Below the pieces are notes generated by a model, which made no database searches, was not told the DNA's origin, and saw nothing but the letters and a program-made list of their open reading frames with translations. This document shows positions 8,167 to 16,683 of a DNA stretch of 33,469 nucleotides, in pieces; the first letter of the stretch is position 1, and the number at the start of each line of letters is the position of its first letter. The stretch is from an uncultured archaeon (GTDB lineage: Archaea; Halobacteriota; Methanosarcinia; Methanosarcinales; Methanoperedenaceae), in NCBI GenBank assembly GCA_902384525.1, contig CABMCA010000112.1, positions 1 through 33,469 of the forward strand, in the 5' to 3' direction. A program made the translations under genes and the position numbers.

Positions 8167-10803
8167 CTATTTCTCTCTTAGAATTACATATATATTTTTC
8201 AACAATTTTTCAGCAGTGTAAGGTTTTGTCAAAAAGGCGTTCACATTAATATGTGCAACTTCTGCAAGATTATCTTTTTCGGTTAATCCACTGACTCCCA
8301 TTATCTTTATATCGGGATTAACCTTACGCAGTTCTCGAATGCTCGCCGATCCTCCCATAACCGGCATCATCATATCCATAAGAACAAGTTTGATTTCTTC
8401 TCTATTTTGTTTGTACAACGCAATGGCCTCTTCTCCATCATTGGCTGTGATTACTCTATATCCATGTGTTTCCAATATTTTTTTGGTTAAATCACGAATT
8501 TGGTCTTCATCGTCAACAACAAGAATTGACTCTCCATGACCTATTGGCATTTGATATTGACTCTTCTGCGCTTTTAGTGTTTCAGTTGTTGTAATAGCAG
8601 GCAAATAAACTTTAAATGCAGTCCCTTTTCCGAATTCACTATATACAGTTATAAATCCGCCGTGGCTTTTCACAATTCCAAGGGCTGTTGAAAGACCAAG
8701 CCCCGTGCCTTTTCCATGTTCTTTTGTTGTAAAAAACGGTTCAAAAATCCTATCCAGTACATCGGAAGGAATTCCAGCTCCTGTATCAGATACCGTGATG
8801 ACAATATATGGGCCGACCCTGGCATCAATATGGATATGAGCGTAGTCTTCATCAATGAGAAGGTTTTCAGCGTCGATGTGAAGTATTCCACCACCTGGCA
8901 TCGCATCACGTGCATTCAAACTCAGGTTCATTAAAACCTGATGCAATTGGGTGGCATCTCCGGATATATTCCATAGGTCTTTAGATATATCAATTCTAAT
9001 TTCAATATTTTTTGGAAAAGTCTCCTTTTCTATTTGCTTTATTTCCGATATAAGTTGCGATACTTGAAGAGCACTGCGTTCACCCTCAACACCTTTTGCA
9101 TATGACATAACCTGTTTCATCAATCTGGCTCCGCGTTGTGCGCTCCTTTCAATTGCACTAAGGTACCTCTGGCTTTCTTCATCTGTGTATTTTTCTCGTA
9201 GAAGTTCCTGTGATAGCATAATTGGTGTCAGCACATTGTTGATATCATGTGCTATGCCACTGGCAAGCGTACCTATACTCTCCATCCTCTGGGCGCGGAG
9301 TAACTGCGACTCAAGCATTTTCTTTTCCGTTATATCCTTCACAGTTCCCATACTTGCCATCATGCCGTGAAAAGGAATAAGTCCAACGTTCATATTGACA
9401 AGTATTCTGGTTCTTCCATCTTTGTGCAACACATGGAATTCATATTCATGAGAGGTATATTCTCCCGTCTGCCTGCGATAATAGCGCTCTGCAACTATCT
9501 TTAAATCCTCCGGTGCAATAAGTTCCATGAAATCTTTTCCTATAACCTCCTGGACCGTGTATCCACCCACCCTGGCAAATGCTTCATTGGCAAATCGGAT
9601 CTTATCATCCTGAATAATGAACACGCCATCCTGGATGTTATCTATTAGCATGCGATATTTTTCCTCAGATTGTTTCAATGCCTCCTCAGCCCTCTTATGG
9701 TCTGTTATGTCCCGGCCAAAACTCACCGTTCCCACAACTTTTCCGTTTGAATAAACAGGAGCTGTATTTACTGAAAGGAAAAACTGACTGCCCTCTTCTT
9801 TTTTAACTGCTACCTCATATTGTTCGGGCTTTCCGTTTAATGTATTATGGAAAATATCCATAATTCTAGGTAAGTCTGCCTTATCGATAAACTGAGAAAA
9901 TGACGTTCCCAGAAAGTAATTCATTTTAAGCCCGCTGAATTCTTCACAACGCTTATTGACAAATTGGTAACGCCCGTCGGGATCCAGAATCCATATCATA
10001 TCATTGGAAAACTCAATTATCGTACGGTAGCGTTCCTCGCTTTCCCGAAGCTTCTCATCCACCCGCTTATGCTCTGTAGCATCTTCTATATTAAAAATGT
10101 TCACTATATTCCAGAGAGACCAGGCAATTCCCACCGCAATTAAAGCGCGGAAAATTTGAACAGGAACGCCAAATGAAGAAAAAAACCATCCATTATTAAT
10201 TACCGAAGCTGGATAAAAGTTCGCCTGGGGGACTATCCACCCTCCTAATATCGCATAAAGCCCAAATAATAAAGCGATAAGAATAAAATATTTTTCAACT
10301 TTAGCTTCACCTAATTTCTTAGCTTCATTCTTATAGTATGAAATAAATCCAATAGCACTTAAAATCGCACCTGGAAAACCTAAAAAGTACCTTGATGAAA
10401 TATTCCAGGTATCAAAAGATGTTGCTCCTGATAATATTGGCATTCCAATGAATAAAAGCGCTATTGTAAATGGAAACCAAATGCCGACTCTTTTTCTCTC
10501 GCCGATATTAATCATCCGATAACCGAATAAAAAGAGAAATAAGAAGGAAATAAATAAAGCCGAGGAGCCAAGAATTCTTAGGAAAAGAAGGTCCCCTTTA
10601 ATGAGCATAAACATATCCATAAATTCGTTTATTCCGTGAATAAACCCAAACCAGGCCAGAAGCCATAAAATATCAAGCAATTTAAATTCGCTCTCTTTGG
10701 TAACCCTTAGCTGCAAGAATATGATAATACCAAGGATTGTAAAGGCAAACCCATATATGAAGAAGACAAAATCCAGATTTTTAATAAGAAAGTCACTTAA
10801 CAT
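8167..10803 (-). CDS. Membrane hybrid histidine kinase: multi-TM sensor, PAS-PAS, HisKA, HATPase, receiver
   Basis: This 878-residue protein starts with about seven membrane helices (residues 1-250), followed by two PAS domains (about 257-375 and 380-500), a HisKA domain with the phospho-accepting His in LASGIAHDINNVLTP near residue 517, and an HATPase domain with N box NLSLNARDAMPGG, G1 DTGAGIP and G2 GTGLGLSTA. A C-terminal receiver follows, with Asp in LVLMDMMMPVMGG and the Lys in FLTKPY. The receiver means signal is relayed onward or autoregulated. ATG 10803 was chosen because GGAGG stands 8 bases upstream; an in-frame TTG at 10842 gives a longer form without such a site. No partner regulator is adjacent, and the signal is unknown. 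Confidence 0.9.
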   Translation of the reverse strand: MLSDFLIKNLDFVFFIYGFAFTILGIIIFLQLRVTKESEFKLLDILWLLAWFGFIHGINEFMDMFMLIKGDLLFLRILGSSALFISFLFLFLFGYRMINIGERKRVGIWFPFTIALLFIGMPILSGATSFDTWNISSRYFLGFPGAILSAIGFISYYKNEAKKLGEAKVEKYFILIALLFGLYAILGGWIVPQANFYPASVINNGWFFSSFGVPVQIFRALIAVGIAWSLWNIVNIFNIEDATEHKRVDEKLRESEERYRTIIEFSNDMIWILDPDGRYQFVNKRCEEFSGLKMNYFLGTSFSQFIDKADLPRIMDIFHNTLNGKPEQYEVAVKKEEGSQFFLSVNTAPVYSNGKVVGTVSFGRDITDHKRAEEALKQSEEKYRMLIDNIQDGVFIIQDDKIRFANEAFARVGGYTVQEVIGKDFMELIAPEDLKIVAERYYRRQTGEYTSHEYEFHVLHKDGRTRILVNMNVGLIPFHGMMASMGTVKDITEKKMLESQLLRAQRMESIGTLASGIAHDINNVLTPIMLSQELLREKYTDEESQRYLSAIERSAQRGARLMKQVMSYAKGVEGERSALQVSQLISEIKQIEKETFPKNIEIRIDISKDLWNISGDATQLHQVLMNLSLNARDAMPGGGILHIDAENLLIDEDYAHIHIDARVGPYIVITVSDTGAGIPSDVLDRIFEPFFTTKEHGKGTGLGLSTALGIVKSHGGFITVYSEFGKGTAFKVYLPAITTTETLKAQKSQYQMPIGHGESILVVDDEDQIRDLTKKILETHGYRVITANDGEEAIALYKQNREEIKLVLMDMMMPVMGGSASIRELRKVNPDIKIMGVSGLTEKDNLAEVAHINVNAFLTKPYTAEKLLKNIYVILREK

Positions 10804-11117
10804 TATACTATCCTCCATACTTGGTGGATATTTCCAACTCAATAATTAGTCTAAATATTTCTATGGATTCAGTTATCATCATTTTTTACTCGTTTTTCAC
10901 GTTGTTCACATCTTGAGATTGATAGTAATTCAAGCCAACCCGCTCTATCTTTTGTTTGAACTCAAGTTTATTAGTTGATTTCTACTTATTTTATTGTTAC
11001 TCCTATAACCCTCTTGTTATTCTTAAATTTGCCGTCCGCCTGATCATATCAAATTCAACTTTATTGATCTCTTTTCAAATTTGATTTTTTCATCAAAAAA
11101 GCAAATTTTGATACTGG
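10804..11117. other. 314-base AT-rich intergenic region
   Basis: It lies between the end of sdhC and the start of the histidine kinase, both on the minus strand, so it should hold the kinase promoter and the sdhBC terminator. A T/A run with short pairing (TTTTTTCATCAAAAAA, 11084-11099) just past the sdhC stop may act as terminator. No RNA gene or further open frame was recognised. Confidence 0.4.
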
Positions 11118-11459
11118 TTATTGTGAGAACCTGCTTAAATATGCCCAAATAATCAATAAAATCCCAAAGACCGTAAGAGCCCAGAATAGTATTTTCTGCG
11201 CTTTTTCCGATATCCCGAAATCGATCGCAAATACTCGAAAACCATTAAGCGCATGAGGGATCACAAGGACTAAAAGGATCAATAAAGCGATCCGGCCTGG
11301 TAAAAAAAGCGTATTTATCAAGAAATCAAAGGGCGTTTTCACACCAGAAAAATGAACCCACCAGACATGGATGAACAGGTAAATCACAAGCAATAATCCC
11401 GTAACGCGCTGGAGCAGCCATGCCCACATACCTGTGCCATAAGCTCTTTCTTTATCCAT
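11118..11459 (-). CDS. sdhC: Succinate dehydrogenase/fumarate reductase cytochrome b-type anchor subunit
   Basis: This 113-residue integral membrane protein has three predicted helices. The first contains the SdhC signature LLQRVTGLLLVIYLFIHVWW (shown in part as QRVTGLLLVIYLFIH), with an R and a H typical of quinone-site and haem positions. The second ends in HALNGFRVFAIDFG near residues 68-81, where the His is the expected haem b ligand. It would anchor complex II and pass electrons between the iron-sulfur subunit and the quinone pool (menaquinone in ANME-2d; methanophenazine in relatives). It follows sdhB by 2 bases. No SdhD-type second anchor and no sdhA are found next to it. Confidence 0.85.
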   Translation of the reverse strand: MDKERAYGTGMWAWLLQRVTGLLLVIYLFIHVWWVHFSGVKTPFDFLINTLFLPGRIALLILLVLVIPHALNGFRVFAIDFGISEKAQKILFWALTVFGILLIIWAYLSRFSQ

Positions 11460-11461
11460 AG

Positions 11462-12235
11462 TTACCTCAATATATTTTTAATTTTCTGCACTATTATTTT
11501 TCTTATAAGTCCTGTAATAGCATTTGTGGGAGGCACCTGTTTAGGACAGACTTCCACACACCTGTAAACGCGGTCACATGCCCAGACACCGTCTGTAAAG
11601 TCCACTCTCGTTAGCATTTTTTGGCGATCCGGGAATCGCGGATCCGTATAGAACCGCCATGCTTTTGCAAGCGCGGCAGGACCCGGATAATCTTTATCTC
11701 TTGCAGAAACAGGACATGCGCCATAACAAAGGCCGCAAAGGATGCAAGAGGCGTATTTATCAACTTTTTTCGTGTCCTCCTGCGACATCATATTCTCTTG
11801 CGGAGCTGTATTTTCAACATCGAACCATGGTTTTACTGATTCATAATGTTTGAAAAAAGGCTTCATATCAACTACCAGATCTTTGATCACAGGAAGGTTC
11901 GGTAAGGGTTCAATCAGGATTTCATCCCTTGCCTTAAATTCCGGTTTTGCAAGAGGGCCGTATGGAGAGATCATTAGCACTTTCTCATCAATAATTTCAG
12001 ACACCTGGGTACGGCATGCAAGCCGCTGCTTTTTGTTTATTAACATGGCGCATGAACCGCATACTGCTCCGCGGCATGAATACCGGAATGCCAGGGTGCT
12101 GTCAGTTTCATCCTGTATCTGGAAAAGCGCCTCCAGCACGGACATCTGAGTATTTGGTTTTACTTCAAACCTCTCAAATTTAGAGTTCTCCCCATCGAAT
12201 CTCTTGATCTTAAATTTCATGGATTTACCATTCAC
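11462..12235 (-). CDS. sdhB: Succinate dehydrogenase/fumarate reductase iron-sulfur subunit (copy paired with sdhC)
   Basis: This 257-residue protein carries the three cluster sites of SdhB. The [2Fe-2S] site is SCRGAVCGSCAM with a fourth Cys in RLACRTQ (residues about 54-77, all four Cys). The [4Fe-4S] site is CILCGLCYGACP (about 163-174), and the [3Fe-4S] site is CDRVYRCVEVCPKQVPP. The GTG start at 12235 gives MNGKS before the typical SdhB opening MKFKIKRFD, so ATG 12220 may be the real start. It forms an operon with sdhC. A second, diverged SdhB is found at 24707-25420 next to sdhA; this copy has no local flavoprotein, so the catalytic partner must be encoded elsewhere. Confidence 0.9.
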   Translation of the reverse strand: MNGKSMKFKIKRFDGENSKFERFEVKPNTQMSVLEALFQIQDETDSTLAFRYSCRGAVCGSCAMLINKKQRLACRTQVSEIIDEKVLMISPYGPLAKPEFKARDEILIEPLPNLPVIKDLVVDMKPFFKHYESVKPWFDVENTAPQENMMSQEDTKKVDKYASCILCGLCYGACPVSARDKDYPGPAALAKAWRFYTDPRFPDRQKMLTRVDFTDGVWACDRVYRCVEVCPKQVPPTNAITGLIRKIIVQKIKNILR

Positions 12236-12347
12236 AAGAATACCATCTATAGCTATTGTTTGGATATATATTAATAGTTTGTTTGGTCGAGAAGTTTGAT
12301 CGAAATATAAGATAGGTTCTTAAATCAATAGATTGTTAACCATACCA

Positions 12348-12749
12348 ATGATTCTTGATTACAAAGATATTGCAGAATATATCATTACTAATTACAGGAA
12401 TAAAGTCGTGGAAGTAGGAGTTGGAAGCCTTCCCCAGGTTGCTCTTCTCCTCAAGGATAAATTGGATGTAGTAGTTACGGATATCAATGAACAGAAATAT
12501 GCAGGAGTAAGATTTTGCAGGGATGATATCTTCAAACCTGATATGGGAATATACAGGAATGCATCCCTTATTTATGCTATCAGGCCCCCCATTGATCTCC
12601 AGGATGCTATCGCTGCAATTGCCAGGGAAGTTAAGGCTGATCTTATCATACGGCCGTTCGGGAATGAAAAAGCAGATTTGATAAAATATTTTAAAGAGTA
12701 TTCCCTTGTGAACTATCAAAAAGCAAGATTTTATTTGTACAGGTCTTAG
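12348..12749 (+). CDS. UPF0146 family protein (Rossmann/methyltransferase-like, uncharacterised)
   Basis: This is a small archaeal protein of 133 residues from ATG 12348; an in-frame TTG at 12333 would add five. It has a motif like the AdoMet-binding loop, VVEVGVGSLPQVALLL, followed by an acidic strand end VVTDIN, and RPPIDLQDAI in the second half, all typical of UPF0146. The family lacks most of the methyltransferase fold and its role is unknown. It stands alone on the plus strand and converges with the peptidase operon across a 42-base gap that can form a hairpin. Confidence 0.8.
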   Translation: MILDYKDIAEYIITNYRNKVVEVGVGSLPQVALLLKDKLDVVVTDINEQKYAGVRFCRDDIFKPDMGIYRNASLIYAIRPPIDLQDAIAAIAREVKADLIIRPFGNEKADLIKYFKEYSLVNYQKARFYLYRS

Positions 12750-12752
12750 GTT

Positions 12753-12778
12753 TTAATCATTTTTTGATGATTTTAAAA
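12753..12778. terminator. AT-rich hairpin between convergent genes
   Basis: TTTTAATCA and its partial complement TGATGATTTTAAAA flank a T-rich loop in the short gap between two converging genes. A hairpin with T runs on both sides fits a bidirectional terminator. The stem contains one bulge, so support is modest. Confidence 0.4.
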
Positions 12779-12791
12779 AGGAACTCGCTTT

Positions 12792-13589
12792 CTAATTCCT
12801 TCTTACTTTAAAAAAATATATTATCACGATAAAAACAATCCCGATCCCGATAATGCTCCAGTTTCTTATTTTGTTAGAAATCTCAGATGCCGGTTTTGTA
12901 ACATTTTCATTTATTCCGGTAGAAGGGATTTCTGTTATATTGCTCTCAGGAGCAGTTACATTGTATGATTCATTCTTTGTGATATTGATGGTTATTTCTC
13001 CCCTTTTATCAGATAAATTAGAAAAAAGACCTGTGACCTCAGTATGCGAATCGACAATCTTTGTTTCATTAGCCATGCCTGAAATACCCGCAACATCGAT
13101 GCCCTGGGGCAGAATTATTGTTACAGGAGATTTTGGTTCACCAAGGAACCAGATACTACTTGCGTTATAAATGCTTTCCTTTAACCTGTAATTTACATTA
13201 TACCTGTTCTCAATTGTATCCGGAATATGGGTATTTCCGATAATTGCCTGTGATAATGAAGAATCAACATCTATCATTTCTATATCCGATGTCTCATTAT
13301 TTATCCTGATATCAAGTTCATTTTCTATAGCGCTTTTGAACCTTTTACGCTCTTCCTTATCAGCTTTCAGGACTTCCCATGCATTAACAAAACTGTCATT
13401 ATTCCCGATCCCTGTGTCAATACTGATCTTATATCCTATGGAATCAATACCTGTATAAATCTCAGTGTAGCCCCATGTAACGTTATATTCACTTACAGTT
13501 ATATTATTTATCCATTGAATTTGCGCGCTAGCCTGATCTGCTAAGGCAAAAAGAAGAAATACGGATAAAAATAACTGCAATATTTTCAT
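12792..13589 (-). CDS. Exported protein with C-terminal membrane anchor, function unknown
   Basis: This 265-residue protein starts with a signal peptide (MKILQLFLSVFLLFALADQ, with likely cleavage after ASA near residue 23) and ends with one hydrophobic helix (WSIIGIGIVFIVIIYFF) followed by KVRRN, so its bulk lies outside the cell. Many N-x-S/T sites occur, such as NITV, NESYNVT and NITE, fitting N-glycosylated archaeal surface proteins. A Ser/Thr/Pro-poor linker rich in Asn and Glu precedes the anchor. ATG 13589 overlaps the stop of the methionine aminopeptidase gene (ATGA) and has GAGGT 10 bases upstream, so it is translationally coupled. No domain family was recognised. Confidence 0.8.
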   Translation of the reverse strand: MKILQLFLSVFLLFALADQASAQIQWINNITVSEYNVTWGYTEIYTGIDSIGYKISIDTGIGNNDSFVNAWEVLKADKEERKRFKSAIENELDIRINNETSDIEMIDVDSSLSQAIIGNTHIPDTIENRYNVNYRLKESIYNASSIWFLGEPKSPVTIILPQGIDVAGISGMANETKIVDSHTEVTGLFSNLSDKRGEITINITKNESYNVTAPESNITEIPSTGINENVTKPASEISNKIRNWSIIGIGIVFIVIIYFFKVRRN

Positions 13590-14461
13590 CTGGTGATTAC
13601 CTCGCATCCATCCGCTGTTACTATGATCGTATGTTCGGCCTGGGAAATAAGGCCGCCCTGGATTTCCTTAAGTATCGGGTAAGGCCGGATAATATTTGCT
13701 TTGGAAAGGGCAAGAACTGCAAAATCCACACGCTCGCCAAGCCATCTTTTTGCAAATGGAAGTGTCTTATATTTTTCTATATCCTGCAATAATTTTCTCG
13801 CTGATGGGTGCCTGACCGGTCTTTCGGAAACAATATGGAAAATCTCGGCACTTCCGGCATCATGGATTTTTCCAGCCCCGTCTGTGGCGAAAGGCTCAAT
13901 AGCAATGATATCTCCTTCCTTGAGAATTACACCGCCTGGCATTCTCTTATTCGGGATCGCAGGCGGAGCATGCTGGATGTACTGTGCAAGCCCATGTCCT
14001 GTCAGGTTGATTATGGGTTTATAACCAAAGGAAGTTATGGTCTCTTCGATAACTCCTCCGATATCTGAAGTGTTTACACCCGCTTTGACGATTCCAATTG
14101 CTTCCTCAAGTGCTGATTCAGCAGCCTTGACAAGCTTTGGGTTGCCGGAAAGGTCAACTGTTATTGCAGTATCTGCAATATATCCATCGATATGAACCCC
14201 TATATCCAGTTTTACGATATCTTTTCCGAATACGGATTTATCATTTAAACACGGTGTGGAATGAGCAGCCTCGTCATTTCGCGAAATATTCACCGGGAAC
14301 GCAGGCTCCCCGCCTTTTTCACGTATAAGGTTCTCCGCAAATTCCGCGACCATAAGAAGGCTTGCGCCTTCAGTTACTTTTTCTGCCGTAAGTTTGCGGA
14401 CTTCGGACAGGATCCTTCCTGCTCTTCGGTATTTCTCGATTATTTCATCAGTTTCTGTCAT
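13586..14461 (-). CDS. map: Methionine aminopeptidase, type II
   Basis: The enzyme removes the initiator Met from new proteins. The 291-residue length is normal for archaeal MetAP2. Metal ligands are visible: the two Asp in KLDIGVHIDGYIADTAITVD (first at about residue 82, second near 93), His in LTGHGLAQYIQH near residue 153, Glu in IIAIEPFATDG near residue 187, and the last Glu in SQAEHTIIV near residue 277. The roughly 60-residue insert between His and Glu distinguishes type II. The ATG overlaps the TAA of the upstream M24 peptidase (TAATG). The next gene, for an exported protein, overlaps its stop. Confidence 0.95.
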   Translation of the reverse strand: MTETDEIIEKYRRAGRILSEVRKLTAEKVTEGASLLMVAEFAENLIREKGGEPAFPVNISRNDEAAHSTPCLNDKSVFGKDIVKLDIGVHIDGYIADTAITVDLSGNPKLVKAAESALEEAIGIVKAGVNTSDIGGVIEETITSFGYKPIINLTGHGLAQYIQHAPPAIPNKRMPGGVILKEGDIIAIEPFATDGAGKIHDAGSAEIFHIVSERPVRHPSARKLLQDIEKYKTLPFAKRWLGERVDFAVLALSKANIIRPYPILKEIQGGLISQAEHTIIVTADGCEVITR

Positions 14462-15609
14462 TATAACACCAGATTCTTTTCAAACATAGTTAAATTCTTG
14501 CATCCGCTCCGGGTAACAACCACAACATCCTCAAGGCGGACACCGCCGATCTTCTTATAATAAAGCCCGGGTTCAACTGTGACAACACATCCTGCTTTTA
14601 ACTCCTTTCCATTTTCGCTCAGGTTTGGGCCCTCATGAATATCAAGACCTACGCCATGCCCTGTCGAATGAATAAAACCTTCTGTGAATTCACCGCTTTT
14701 TCCTCTTGAGGTCTCATATCCTCTTTCTTCCAGTACATCGCATACGATGTTATGAATTTCGGCGCCTGTTACACCTGCTTTGATTTTATTTAAGGCAGCT
14801 TCCTGCGAAGCACGTACGGTAGAATACATGCTTTTAAGTTCTTCAGAGGGTGTTCCATGCATCACAGTTCTTGTCATGTCAGAATAATATCTTTCTTTCC
14901 TGGATCGCGGCACCATATCAATAACTATTGGCTCATCGACAAGCAGTTCTCCTTCCCCTTTCCAGTGCGGGTCACTGCTGCCTTGTCCGCATGCGATAAT
15001 AATATCCGGCGCTTCGCAATTAAAAGACAGTAGTGATCTGTCGATTATTGTCCGCACGTCCTCTGTTTTTAAAGGCAAATTGTCACGCATAAGAACGCCA
15101 TCCCTGACTGAAGCATTTTTTATCGCATCGATGCCTTCTGAAAGTGCTTTCTCGCCAGCTCTCTGGGCATATTCGATCGCACTTATTTCCTTTTCATTTT
15201 TTATATCGCGCATTTCACGCAATGGGCTTTTTATCGGGATTATCTCAAAATTTGCTTTCCTGAGGCAATCAGCAAGCTGAACCGGAAAATTATACGGCAC
15301 TGCGATCCGATTTAAATTCCTGGAATGAAGTAGTTCCCGGATCATTTCACAATATGCGGCATCAACATCCCTGTTCTTGCGGATCTTATCCATAATGTTG
15401 TATCTGGATGTCGGGACCACCTCTTTGACTTTAGATTCTTTTTTTGCCCTTCCCAACTCCATATCTGATACAAGGATTAAATCGTCCCCGGAATTAAGGT
15501 AAATGAATGAATCATAAGCCAGGAAAGAACTGGCATAATACATATCAGCATTGTGTTCACTTTCACTCACCATCAGGAATGCCTGGGAATCGGGAAGATT
15601 AAGTTTCAT
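14461..15609 (-). CDS. pepQ: Xaa-Pro aminopeptidase/dipeptidase-like M24 peptidase
   Basis: This 382-residue protein has a creatinase-like N-terminal domain (about 1-130) and a pita-bread M24 domain. Metal ligands appear in order: Asp in IVIDMVPRS near residue 231, Asp in YYSDMTRTVMHG near 242, His in STGHGVGLDIHEGP near 316, Glu in VVTVEPGLYY near 346 and Glu in VRLEDVVVVT near 361. It probably trims X-Pro peptides in the cytoplasm. It is the first gene of a three-gene coupled operon with map and an exported protein. Distinguishing aminopeptidase from dipeptidase is not possible from the sequence alone. Confidence 0.87.
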   Translation of the reverse strand: MKLNLPDSQAFLMVSESEHNADMYYASSFLAYDSFIYLNSGDDLILVSDMELGRAKKESKVKEVVPTSRYNIMDKIRKNRDVDAAYCEMIRELLHSRNLNRIAVPYNFPVQLADCLRKANFEIIPIKSPLREMRDIKNEKEISAIEYAQRAGEKALSEGIDAIKNASVRDGVLMRDNLPLKTEDVRTIIDRSLLSFNCEAPDIIIACGQGSSDPHWKGEGELLVDEPIVIDMVPRSRKERYYSDMTRTVMHGTPSEELKSMYSTVRASQEAALNKIKAGVTGAEIHNIVCDVLEERGYETSRGKSGEFTEGFIHSTGHGVGLDIHEGPNLSENGKELKAGCVVTVEPGLYYKKIGGVRLEDVVVVTRSGCKNLTMFEKNLVL

Positions 15610-15710
15610 TGGTCACATGAGGTAAATTATTGTACATATTACCTTCGGCAACTTTATAACGAAAAAGTGTATTAAAAAGATAATTGGGAAAATACCTAAA
15701 TAGTATTGGC

Positions 15711-15741
15711 ACCATATATAGTTCGTATAGATACGAATAAA
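15711..15741 (+). promoter_or_regulatory. nifB promoter with palindromic operator TTCGTA-N4-TACGAA
   Basis: A TATA box (CATATATAG, 15713-15721) runs straight into TTCGTATAGATACGAA (15722-15737), a perfect 6-bp inverted repeat with a 4-base centre, followed by TAAA. The same arrangement, down to TATAG before and TAAA after the palindrome, stands before the DUF1858 gene at 28448-28471. A factor bound here would block initiation, so a repressor is the simpler reading. The factor is unknown; the site does not fit the NrpR consensus GGAA-N6-TTCC. Confidence 0.65.
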
Positions 15742-15754
15742 TGTGAGGAAAGAC

Positions 15755-16645
15755 ATGAAAAAAGAACGCTGGGATAACTTAGGCTCAAAATTTGCGCATC
15801 TTACGAGCGCTCACCCGTGTTATAATGAAAAAGCGCATTTCACGACAGCAAGGATACACCTGCCGGTTGCGCCGCGCTGTAATATACAGTGCAATTATTG
15901 TATCCGGAAATTAGATAAATGCGAGCACAGGCCAGGTGTTGCAGGAAGTATTCTTAATCCCCGCGAAGCCCTTGTAAGGCTTGATAAATATGCAAAGGAA
16001 ATGCAAAATCTCAAGGTCGTGGGTATCGCCGGACCCGGTGAGTCTCTTGCAAATGAAGACAGCTTTGAAACCATGCGCCTTGTGCATGAAAAATATCCCG
16101 GACTTATAAAATGCGTGGCAAGCAACGGTCTTATGCTTTCCGAAAGGGTGGATGACCTTGTTAAAGCCGGAGTAACAAGTGTCACTGTAACAATAAACGC
16201 AGTTGACCCTGAGGTAGGCGCAAAGATATATTCCTTCGTCCGGTACCATGATAAAACATATAAAGGTGTGGAAGCCGCAAAACTCCTGATCGAGAAACAG
16301 TTCGAAGGGATAAAGAAGGCAAGCGAGGCCGGACTGAATGTTAAAGTCAACACTGTGCTTATTCCTGAGATCAACTTTTCCCAGATAAAGGAAATCGCAA
16401 AAAAAGCAGCAGAGAACGGCGCAATAATAATGAATATCATTCCAATGATACCCCTTAACAAGTTTGAAAAGGAAAGACCCCCGGATTGCGATGAACTCAA
16501 TATGGCAAGAACCATTGCGGAAGAATTCCTGCCGCAGTTTCGGCTGTGCAGGCAGTGCAGGGCAGATGCGGTTGGTGTCCCGGGTGCAGAACCTTGCGGC
16601 TCACCAGTGCAGCAGCGCACAACCAGTGAATATTATCATGCTTAA
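15755..16645 (+). CDS. nifB: NifB, radical SAM synthase of the 8Fe-9S-C cluster precursor
   Basis: NifB fuses two 4Fe-4S units with a SAM-derived carbon to give NifB-co. The 296-residue protein is the short archaeal form without a NifX-like tail. The radical SAM motif is CNIQCNYC (C42, C46, C49). Further NifB marks are SAHPCYNEKAHF near residue 18, GIAGPGESLAN near 95, ASNGLML near 128 and the C-terminal CRQCRADAVGVPG. ATG 15755 was preferred, as GTGAGG lies 6 bases upstream; a GTG at 15743 would add four residues. No nitrogenase genes are in the window; a zinc-ribbon gene follows by 38 bases. NifB also occurs in non-diazotrophic methanogens, so a nitrogenase-independent use is possible. Confidence 0.93.
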   Translation: MKKERWDNLGSKFAHLTSAHPCYNEKAHFTTARIHLPVAPRCNIQCNYCIRKLDKCEHRPGVAGSILNPREALVRLDKYAKEMQNLKVVGIAGPGESLANEDSFETMRLVHEKYPGLIKCVASNGLMLSERVDDLVKAGVTSVTVTINAVDPEVGAKIYSFVRYHDKTYKGVEAAKLLIEKQFEGIKKASEAGLNVKVNTVLIPEINFSQIKEIAKKAAENGAIIMNIIPMIPLNKFEKERPPDCDELNMARTIAEEFLPQFRLCRQCRADAVGVPGAEPCGSPVQQRTTSEYYHA

Positions 16646-16683
16646 CATCCATCAAATAAATAACAAGCAAGAGAGGTGAAAAA

